A stretch of 21,110 bases of DNA from Pseudomonadota bacterium. Its GTDB lineage: Bacteria > Pseudomonadota > Alphaproteobacteria > UBA9219 > RGZA01. Below are positions 15,320 to 21,110 of this stretch, in pieces. The notes below the pieces were generated by a model, which was given only the letters and a program-made list of their open reading frames with translations, searched no databases and was not told where the DNA came from. The DNA is taken from positions 1 to 21,110 of the forward strand of contig JACQAB010000054.1 in the NCBI GenBank assembly GCA_016195205.1. The letters run 5' to 3'. Made by a program: the position numbers and the translations under genes. Numbering within the stretch: position 1 is the stretch's first letter; every line of letters begins with the position of its first letter.

Positions 15320-16149
15320 CTGTTCCCGATCTCGTTCCCTTGCTTCCCGACCTTGTCGCGCTGGTGGGCGCCGGCCTTTTGGCCGGGCTGATCGCGGGGT
15401 TGTTTGGTGTGGGTGGCGGCACCATCACGGTGCCTATTTTATTTCACTGGTTTCTGCATATCGGCGTGCCATCCGACCAGGCCATGCATGCGGCCGTGGC
15501 CACCTCGCTGGCGACTATCATCGCCACATCAACCTCTTCGGCGCGCGCGCATAAAAAGCGCGGTTCGGTTGATGCGGAGATCATAAAAAGCTGGGGTCCG
15601 TGGATAGCGAGCGGTTCCACGATAGGGGTTTTTTTAGCGGCGCTGATGGGCGGCAACGCCATGCGCGGTATTTTTGGCGGTTTCCTGTTATGCATCGCGC
15701 TTTACATGCTGTTCACCAAGGGAACCACCATGGTTTACCATCAGCTACCCACCAGTTGGGCCAAACACGCGATCACCACGGGCATTGGCGTGATTTCGTC
15801 GCTGGTGGGAATCGGCGGTGGGGCCATCACTGTTCCGGTAATGACTTTGTGCGGTGTGCCGATGCAGCGCGCGGTGGGAACCTCTTCGGCCTTCGGGGCC
15901 GTTATCGCCGTGCCGGGGACTATCGGCTTTATTCTCAGCGGCTGGAACGTGGTTAATCTTCCTCCACTATCTTTGGGCTATGTGAATCTTCTCAGCCTGG
16001 CCATTCTTTTTCCGGCCACGGCCTTGATGGCGCCCTATGGGGCGAAACTGGCGCATAAGCTGGACCGTGCCGTATTGCGCAGGATTTTCTCGGTTTTTCT
16101 GGTTTTTATCTCGGCGAAAATGCTGTGGGGTTTATTCATCGGCGGATAG
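15316..16149 (+). CDS. Sulfite exporter TauE/SafE family permease
   Basis: This is a 277-residue polytopic inner-membrane protein of the TauE/SafE (DUF81) family, usually linked to export of sulfite or organosulfur compounds, though substrates vary and none is assigned here. The internal duplication is plain: GLFGVGGGTITVP at 29-40 repeats as SLVGIGGGAITVP at 162-174, and ATSLATI (62-68) pairs with TSSAFGAV (189-196). About eight hydrophobic segments are seen. The ATG overlaps the stop of the EAL-like gene (ATGA), so expression of the two is coupled. I infer that the EAL-like protein may modulate the transporter or share its regulation. Confidence 0.93.
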   Translation: MTVPDLVPLLPDLVALVGAGLLAGLIAGLFGVGGGTITVPILFHWFLHIGVPSDQAMHAAVATSLATIIATSTSSARAHKKRGSVDAEIIKSWGPWIASGSTIGVFLAALMGGNAMRGIFGGFLLCIALYMLFTKGTTMVYHQLPTSWAKHAITTGIGVISSLVGIGGGAITVPVMTLCGVPMQRAVGTSSAFGAVIAVPGTIGFILSGWNVVNLPPLSLGYVNLLSLAILFPATALMAPYGAKLAHKLDRAVLRRIFSVFLVFISAKMLWGLFIGG

Positions 16150-16235
16150 GCAAATGTTGCCGCGTGGCTAAAACCCGACTCTTAAATTCTTCTTAAGGCC
16201 TGCTTCTTTAGAATCTATTCCAAGGAAGGAACAGG

Positions 16236-16925
16236 ATGGATCCGGTCGTTTTCAACACCACCATTCAGGGCATCCTGAATGAGTATTACGCCAAGCAGGC
16301 GGCGCTAAAGGCGTCGTCGGAAGAGGCGCCTTCCAATCCCGATGCCTGGAACCAGCCGGCGCCGCGCCCTTCCCAAATTCGCAGCTTCCGCCAGGATTCC
16401 ATCGACATCGCCAACGACGCGCCGCAAACCGCGCGCTCGATCGGCACCCTGACCGGTGGAAAATCACGCCTGAATCTTTTCAGCGCCCTCACCACCAACG
16501 ATCATGTGGATTTTTTCAACTTCAAGGTGGCCACTTCCGGCAATGTGGGCATGGCAGTAACCACCGATGAAGGCGTGCATGTCCAGATTCTGAAGTCCAA
16601 CGGCACCGTCATTGCTGACAGCGAGGCGACCTTCGGCGATAAACACGATAATTACCAAAAACTTCTTTCCACCGACTTACCGCTGGATTCGGGCAATTAT
16701 CTTATGAAAGTCACGCGCTCCACGGGCGCGGCCAACAACGCCAGGCCCAATTATGCGATTCAGCTCAGCATGGGCACGTATATCACCGAAGATTATGAAA
16801 CGGTCGAAGTACCCCAGGCTTCGGCTTCGGCCACGCTGACTTCGGTGCTGACCCAGAACACGGCGGGCCTGTCATCCGTGCTTAATTCGCTGGCGGGCGG
16901 CAACCTGTTTGATTTCCTGATCTAG
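16236..16925 (+). CDS. Uncharacterised protein with a PPC-like beta-sandwich domain
   Basis: This 229-residue protein has no signal peptide. The region from about 65 to 185 reads like a bacterial pre-peptidase C-terminal (PPC) domain: the NDHVDFFNFKVATSGNVGMAV strand pair, VHVQILKSNGTVIADSE, LPLDSGNYLMKVTRSTG and PNYAIQLSMGTY. The N-terminal 60 residues are low-complexity and Pro/Ala-rich, preceded by an amphipathic stretch (VFNTTIQGILNEYYAKQAA). The C-terminus ends in a hydrophobic LFDFLI. AAGGAAGGAA at 16222-16231 gives a strong ribosome site. PPC domains normally occur on secreted proteases or lectin-like proteins, so a signal-less protein of this kind may be exported by another route. Function unknown. 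Confidence 0.7.
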   Translation: MDPVVFNTTIQGILNEYYAKQAALKASSEEAPSNPDAWNQPAPRPSQIRSFRQDSIDIANDAPQTARSIGTLTGGKSRLNLFSALTTNDHVDFFNFKVATSGNVGMAVTTDEGVHVQILKSNGTVIADSEATFGDKHDNYQKLLSTDLPLDSGNYLMKVTRSTGAANNARPNYAIQLSMGTYITEDYETVEVPQASASATLTSVLTQNTAGLSSVLNSLAGGNLFDFLI

Positions 16926-16942
16926 GCCGGTATGGTCATCCG

Positions 16943-17644
16943 GTGCCCAGTTTCATCGATCATCCTTCGCCCAATTTTGAAGACCGGCTTGGCGGGCCGG
17001 CGCCCCATCTGGTTATTTTGCATTACACCGGCATGAAAGACGGCGCCGCCGCGCTAAAGCGGTTGTGCGATGCCACCTCGAAAGTCAGCGCGCATTATCT
17101 GGTCGAGGAAGACGGGCGAATTTTCAAGCTGGTGCCGGAAGACAGGCGCGCCTGGCATGCGGGGCTCAGCTTTTGGCGCGGAACGGCCGACATCAATTCG
17201 CATTCCATCGGTATTGAAGTGGTGAACCCCGGCCATGAATTCGGCTATCGCGCTTTTCCCGCGGCGCAGATGCAGGCCGTGGCGGAATTATGCGTGGATA
17301 TTAAAGCCCGCCATAACCTTGCCGCCGATGCCTTCCTGGCGCATAGCGATATTGCCCCCTTGCGCAAGCAAGATCCGGGTGAATTATTCGACTGGAGGTA
17401 TCTGGCCGATCAGAACATCGGGTTTTGGCCGCGCACCCAGGCCGAAGAGCAGAAAAGCATGCCGCCCGAAGAGGCCCATCTGCTGCTTTCGCGCTTTGGC
17501 TACGCGCCGCCCAAGGATGATGCCGAGTTAAAAACAACGCTGAAAGCCTTTCAGCGCCATTATGACCAGAAGAATGTCAGCGGAGAACTCAGCGGCGCCA
17601 CGCCGTCGCGCCTGCGCGCGCTGGTGCGCCAAAGCGGACGGTAG
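16943..17644 (+). CDS. N-acetylmuramoyl-L-alanine amidase (AmpD/AmiD type) with peptidoglycan-binding domain
   Basis: This zinc amidase cleaves the bond between MurNAc and L-Ala in peptidoglycan or muropeptides. The catalytic domain spans about residues 1-165. Zinc ligands are His27 (ILHYTG), His134 (AHSDIAP) and Asp144 (KQDPGE). Glu92 in IGIEVVN is the likely catalytic acid, and WHAG is at 71-74. Residues about 172-228 look like a small three-helix peptidoglycan-binding domain (LLSRFGYA...LKAFQRHY). No signal peptide is apparent, so a cytoplasmic AmpD-like recycling role is possible. The start is GTG at 16943 with a weak ribosome site. The ATG at 16932 is out of frame. It converges on rppH with one base between the stops. 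Confidence 0.93.
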   Translation: MPSFIDHPSPNFEDRLGGPAPHLVILHYTGMKDGAAALKRLCDATSKVSAHYLVEEDGRIFKLVPEDRRAWHAGLSFWRGTADINSHSIGIEVVNPGHEFGYRAFPAAQMQAVAELCVDIKARHNLAADAFLAHSDIAPLRKQDPGELFDWRYLADQNIGFWPRTQAEEQKSMPPEEAHLLLSRFGYAPPKDDAELKTTLKAFQRHYDQKNVSGELSGATPSRLRALVRQSGR

Positions 17645-17645
17645 T

Positions 17646-18137
17646 TTATTTTTTTTTGCCCAGCAGCGGCGCGAATTCCTCAACCACCGCTTCATACACC
17701 GCGCGCTTGAAAGGCACGATGTTGTTCACCACCTCCTGCGGGGCGCACCAGCGCCACGCCACAAATTCCGGCCCTTCGTGATCGTTATAGCGCACCAGGT
17801 CGATGTCAACGTCGGTGCCCAGGAAACGCAGCGCCACCCAGTGCTGCTCCTGCCCGCGGTATTTGCCTTTGTAAATGGAATGGTGTTCCAGGAAATCGGG
17901 GAAGTCATAGCGATAAGGCGCTTTGGTTTGGCCGATAATTTCGGCCTTTTCCACGCCGATTTCTTCTTTCAGCTCACGCAAGGCGGCTACGGAAAGGTCT
18001 TCGCCCTTTTGAATGCCGCCTTGCGGCATTTGCCAGGCGCCAGGCGTGTCGCGCCGTTCACCGCAGAAGATTTTTCCTTCGCTGTTGATAAGCATCAGGC
18101 CAACACAGGCACGATAGGGAAGGGGCGCGGCGTTCAT
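17646..18137 (-). CDS. rppH: RNA pyrophosphohydrolase RppH (Nudix hydrolase)
   Basis: RppH removes pyrophosphate from 5'-triphosphorylated RNA, which starts mRNA decay. At 163 residues it is full length. The Nudix box runs from Gly40 to Val62 with all key residues: GGIQKGE, then REL and EEIG. Other family features are YRACVGLMLIN near the N-terminus, the WQMPQGG lead-in, and the FLEHHSIYKGKYRGQEQHW segment. It is the last gene of the minus-strand operon envC-ctpA-deacetylase-rppH. Its start overlaps the deacetylase stop (ATGA). Confidence 0.95.
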   Translation of the reverse strand: MNAAPLPYRACVGLMLINSEGKIFCGERRDTPGAWQMPQGGIQKGEDLSVAALRELKEEIGVEKAEIIGQTKAPYRYDFPDFLEHHSIYKGKYRGQEQHWVALRFLGTDVDIDLVRYNDHEGPEFVAWRWCAPQEVVNNIVPFKRAVYEAVVEEFAPLLGKKK

Positions 18138-19252
18138 TCCACCATCGCCGTGATAGGCGCAAGGGCAAAGCCTTTTTCAGGCAGGGTTTTGGCCCAATCC
18201 GTAATCGCCTGCAGACTCATGGGGGAAGGATAAACCAGCACCACGACCGTTCCCGCATGGCGCGCACTGGTTTCGGCATCCTGAAACATGGCGTCAAGCG
18301 CGGAGCGGCTTTTATCGGCGGTAGCGCGAAAATCGGTGCGGACGGAAGGCATGCGCATCTCTTGGCCCACGGCATAAGCGGAACTCAGCGGCACCAGGCG
18401 CGCGTCATACCACAATAACCCGCGGCTGAAAGCCTGGGTTAGCACGGGTTTCAAAGCCTCAGGCGAGCTGGTGAAATGCGAACCGGTAAGGGAGGTCACG
18501 CCCACATAGCCGGTGCCCTTGGACATGGCATTCTGCAGCCGTTTTACGTTCTCTTCGCCGGTCACGCTGGTCAGCAAGGTTCCTGGGCCGGGATCATTGG
18601 CGGGATAGTCGAACGGTTCCATCGGCACCGACAACAAGACCTCGTGCCCGAAATTGCGCGCGCGGGCCATCCAGGCGTTGGTGCTGGCGTCGCTATTGAA
18701 GATCAGCGTAACCGGGCCGGGAAGGTCGTTAATTGCATTTTCGCTTATAAGACGCACCAGACCCAAATCGGCCACCACCACGGAGATGCGCGGCCGCGGA
18801 TCAAGGTGGTCGAAGGGCCGCGAATAAACAAACCACGGACGGCGGCCGTCATCGGCAATTTTGGGAAGGCGCGTATCCCCAGATCCTTCTTCCAGGGCTT
18901 CTACCGGCGCCACTGTTAGTGGATCACGCGTAGGGATGTCGTTGGTGGCAATAGCCTGCTTTTCCCGGTCAGTGAAAGGCCGGCTTGAAACCGGGACATT
19001 TTCCGCATGTTTCTCGCCGGTTCCGCCTGCCCTGACATGCGAGGAAGAGGCTTCTTCGGAAACGTCCATCGGACGCGGCGCGGGAATCAGCAGGGCCAGC
19101 AAAACAAAAAAAGCCAACGATCCGGCAAAGACCGGTAGAAAAATTTTTAGATCGACCTGGGTCAACTGATTGATGCGCTGCCATCCGCTCAGCGCCAGGC
19201 TTTTCAGCCGCGGCGCAAGGGAAGTCAGTTTTTCAAGCGCAGCCGCCATCAT
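18134..19252 (-). CDS. Divergent polysaccharide deacetylase family protein (YibQ-like)
   Basis: This 372-residue protein has a cytoplasmic N-terminus, one membrane segment at about 38-57 and an acidic/Ser-rich linker, then a domain of about residues 150-370 that matches the divergent polysaccharide deacetylase (DUF610) family. Diagnostic runs are NDLPGPVTLIFN, GHEVLLSVPMEPFDYP, NDPGPGTLLT and RTDFRAT. Activity of the family is unproven, and here several usual metal-site positions are changed (VVADLG where DDLG is normal, VTSLTGSHF where an N..G is usual), so catalytic function is doubtful. It overlaps ctpA upstream and rppH downstream by 4 bp each (ATGA). Confidence 0.87.
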   Translation of the reverse strand: MMAAALEKLTSLAPRLKSLALSGWQRINQLTQVDLKIFLPVFAGSLAFFVLLALLIPAPRPMDVSEEASSSHVRAGGTGEKHAENVPVSSRPFTDREKQAIATNDIPTRDPLTVAPVEALEEGSGDTRLPKIADDGRRPWFVYSRPFDHLDPRPRISVVVADLGLVRLISENAINDLPGPVTLIFNSDASTNAWMARARNFGHEVLLSVPMEPFDYPANDPGPGTLLTSVTGEENVKRLQNAMSKGTGYVGVTSLTGSHFTSSPEALKPVLTQAFSRGLLWYDARLVPLSSAYAVGQEMRMPSVRTDFRATADKSRSALDAMFQDAETSARHAGTVVVLVYPSPMSLQAITDWAKTLPEKGFALAPITAMVE

Positions 19253-20685
19253 GGCGAGGGTGAGTCCGGTAACGGCGTGTCGTGGACGGAATCCTGTTCG
19301 GTTTTATCCGGCTTCGGTCCGTTTAACCGTTTTTCATAAAGAGAAATGCCGCGCAGCAGATCCAGCGCTCGCGCCAGCTGATAATCGAAAGGTTTCTCCT
19401 TGCCGGGCGGAACCTCGGTAAACAGGTTTTCTTCGACATCGTCATCATTCTGCGAGCCCTTATCTTTGTCTTTATCCTTGTCTTTCTTGTCTTGATCCAC
19501 GCCCGGCAGGGTTTCCGGCGCCGGCTCTTCCTTCGAAGGCTTGGCGTTTTTGTCTTTCTTCGCCTGCTCATTGGTCAACGCGCCGCGCAGATCAGCCTCG
19601 CGCAGGCTTTTACCGTTGGCTTTGATCTCTTCGACCTTGGCGGGTTGTACCAAGATGTCGGGCTCAATCCCTCGATGGTCCTGCAGCGCGCCGGAAACGA
19701 TTTCCGAAGCCGAAGCCGAACCGCCGTTGATCATCACGATCATCGGCCGGCCATGGCCCTGGTCGCCGCCCTTGGACAGGAAAACCTGATTGTCTTCCGG
19801 ATGCCGGCCGCGCGTGGAAACCACGGGCACGCCGCTGGCCAGAAAAGTGCTGCTGACGGAAATAGCCTGTTCCAGCAATCCGCCGGGATTGTTGCGCAGG
19901 TCCACCACATAGCCCACCAGCTTTTTGCCAAGCTTGTGGTCGATGTCTTCCAGGGCGGCATCCAGCGCGGTTTGGGTTTGTTCGTTGAAGGTGGTGATGC
20001 GGACATAGCCGATGGAATCTTCCTTCACTTCATACTTCACCGACTTGATGCGGATGATGGCGCGCGTCAGCGACACGTCGAACGGCTTGCCCGACAGCCC
20101 GCCGCGGCGGACGGTCAGCTTGATTTTGGTGTTTGGCGGGCCGCGCATGCGGTCCACCGCTTCCGACAGGGTCAGTTCGGTGACGGGGTGATCGTCAATA
20201 TGCGTAATCAAATCACCCGGCTGCAACCCGGCCTTGGCGGCTGGGGTGTCGTCGATCGGCGAGACAACTTTGACAATGTTGTCTTCCATCGTCACTTCAA
20301 TGCCCAAGCCACCGAATTCACCGCGGGTTTGAGTTTGCATTTCCTGAAAATTCTTGCGGTTTAAATAGCCCGAATGCGGATCCAGCGACGACAGCATGCC
20401 GTTCAGCGCGGATTCAATGAGCTTTTCATCGGTGACGGAATCCACGTAGTCGGCACGCGTGCGTTCCAGCACATCGCTGAACAGACTGAGGAATTTGAAA
20501 GTGTCACGGGCATCAGGAGACTCATCCTCATCCTTCTTCGTCTTGTCTTTGGAGTCCTTCTCTTTGGAATCTTTATCTTTGACGTCTTTGGCAAACAGAT
20601 CGCCGGCATAGCTGGGCAGCGGCAGGGCCACTAGGCCAAGAAGCAGCAGAAGAAGCGCGAAGGTTTTTTTGAAGGAGAGGGTCAT
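19249..20685 (-). CDS. ctpA: S41 family carboxyl-terminal protease CtpA, missing the catalytic-lysine segment
   Basis: CtpA-type periplasmic serine proteases process envelope proteins, using a Ser-Lys dyad and a PDZ domain. The sequence shows a signal peptide (residues 1-27, LPSYAG), a Lys/Asp-rich stretch (about 30-58), an N-terminal helical region, a PDZ domain (about 125-195, GLGIEV to LTVRRG), and the S41 core with VDLRNNPGGLL and GGSASASE (321-328). After QDHR (338) it runs straight into GIEPDILVQ. Family members have about 40 residues in between, including the lysine motif FGKGSVQ and the GRSIQ region. Length is 478 because of extra charged linkers (KDKDKDK at 399-409). The gene sits in the usual alphaproteobacterial order after envC. 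As read, proteolytic activity is doubtful. Confidence 0.92.
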   Translation of the reverse strand: MTLSFKKTFALLLLLLGLVALPLPSYAGDLFAKDVKDKDSKEKDSKDKTKKDEDESPDARDTFKFLSLFSDVLERTRADYVDSVTDEKLIESALNGMLSSLDPHSGYLNRKNFQEMQTQTRGEFGGLGIEVTMEDNIVKVVSPIDDTPAAKAGLQPGDLITHIDDHPVTELTLSEAVDRMRGPPNTKIKLTVRRGGLSGKPFDVSLTRAIIRIKSVKYEVKEDSIGYVRITTFNEQTQTALDAALEDIDHKLGKKLVGYVVDLRNNPGGLLEQAISVSSTFLASGVPVVSTRGRHPEDNQVFLSKGGDQGHGRPMIVMINGGSASASEIVSGALQDHRGIEPDILVQPAKVEEIKANGKSLREADLRGALTNEQAKKDKNAKPSKEEPAPETLPGVDQDKKDKDKDKDKGSQNDDDVEENLFTEVPPGKEKPFDYQLARALDLLRGISLYEKRLNGPKPDKTEQDSVHDTPLPDSPSP

Positions 20686-20699
20686 TTTCCGGTTTTGCC

Positions 20700-21110
20700 T
20701 TAAGGTGACGAGGTGCTGCGGGCGGCCAGAGCGGTGGACGAAATACGCCGCATCGGATCAATCGGCGCACCACGGTAACGAAGCTCAAAATAAACCTGGA
20801 CGCTGCCACCCTTTTCCATGGGTGCGCGGCCCAGCGGCTCCCCCGCATTGACCACTTGTCCGACTGCGGCGTCCAAGCGCCCGAAACCAGCCAGGAACGA
20901 ATGATAGTCGTCGTTATGCCGCAAGATCAAGATGTTGCCGTAACCCTTGAATGGACCGGCAAACACTACCTGTCCGTCCGCGGGCGCAACGATGCGGTCT
21001 CCGGCGCGAACTTTAAGCGTCAACCCGCGGCTGTCGGTGCCTACTTCGTCGGGATCGCCAAAGCCATAAACAAGGCGGCCTTTGACCGGCGTGATGAAAA
21101 GCAACGGCCC
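20700..21110 (-). CDS. envC: EnvC-like murein hydrolase activator, degenerate LytM (M23) domain (C-terminal part; gene runs off the window)
   Basis: EnvC activates periplasmic amidases at the septum through a LytM domain that has lost zinc binding. The frame is open through the right edge, so a TTG at 21104 is not the real start. Visible are PVKGRLVYGFGD, SRGLTLKVRAGDRIVAPADGQVVFAG (about residues 25-50 of this part), YGNILILRHNDDY, GQVVNAGEPLG and VYFELRYRG. The expected zinc ligands are absent: the first His (normally H.GIDI) reads SRGLTL, and the final H.H reads VYFELR. This supports an activator rather than a peptidase. It is followed by ctpA after 14 bases. Confidence 0.88.
   Translation of the reverse strand, partial: GPLLFITPVKGRLVYGFGDPDEVGTDSRGLTLKVRAGDRIVAPADGQVVFAGPFKGYGNILILRHNDDYHSFLAGFGRLDAAVGQVVNAGEPLGRAPMEKGGSVQVYFELRYRGAPIDPMRRISSTALAARSTSSP

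Noticed and set aside
20700..21110. Loss of zinc ligands in the M23 domain as a sign of gene decay
   Set aside because: EnvC-type activators normally lack these ligands. The change fits the family and the gene position.

Overview
The window is a chromosomal segment from an alphaproteobacterium, moderately GC-rich with tightly packed genes. The placement rests on the division/cell-wall (dcw) order mraZ-rsmH-ftsL-ftsI-murE, the order envC-ctpA-divergent deacetylase-rppH, a large (about 1600-residue) NAD-type glutamate dehydrogenase, and a pair of CtrA-type TTAACCAT half-sites. I cannot name the order or genus. I see no insertion sequence, prophage, tRNA, CRISPR array or plasmid feature. This is mostly core chromosome with a few odd items.

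Layout. 1-4448 (minus strand) is the start of the dcw operon, read mraZ, rsmH, ftsL, ftsI, murE, with murE cut by the window edge. Upstream of mraZ lie four ATGG units spaced exactly 10 bp, which look like the MraZ operator. Next is a P-loop kinase resembling zeta toxin (4641-5516), visibly lower in GC, and then the RNase P RNA gene rnpB (5537-5937), all on the minus strand. Divergent from rnpB is an OmpA-family outer-membrane protein (6127-7236) with its own terminator, followed by a YciI-like protein. From 7623 to 13410 the minus strand carries the large glutamate dehydrogenase, split into two frames by a single-base lesion, and coupled by a 4-bp overlap to proline iminopeptidase. The plus strand resumes with a RidA-family protein, a long hairpin built of short repeats, a degenerate EAL-like protein coupled to a TauE/SafE permease, a PPC-like protein and an N-acetylmuramoyl-L-alanine amidase. 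The window ends with the minus-strand operon envC (partial), ctpA, a divergent polysaccharide deacetylase and rppH.

How the genes fit together. Much of the window concerns the envelope: precursor synthesis (MurE), septal transpeptidation (FtsI with FtsL), regulation (MraZ), peptidoglycan tethering (OmpA-like), and wall remodelling (amidase, EnvC, CtpA, deacetylase). A kinase whose relatives phosphorylate UDP-N-acetylglucosamine sits next to this cluster, which is suggestive but unproven.

The points most worth checking are: (1) CtpA has the catalytic serine motif but lacks the segment that normally carries the catalytic lysine; (2) the glutamate dehydrogenase is split exactly at its catalytic-domain boundary, with a good ribosome binding site before the second half; (3) the four-unit MraZ operator; (4) the zeta-like kinase between rnpB and mraZ; (5) the repeat-built hairpin at 14009-14089; and (6) the EAL-like protein that has lost its catalytic residues. 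I did not find a clear new multi-gene defence or mobile system.
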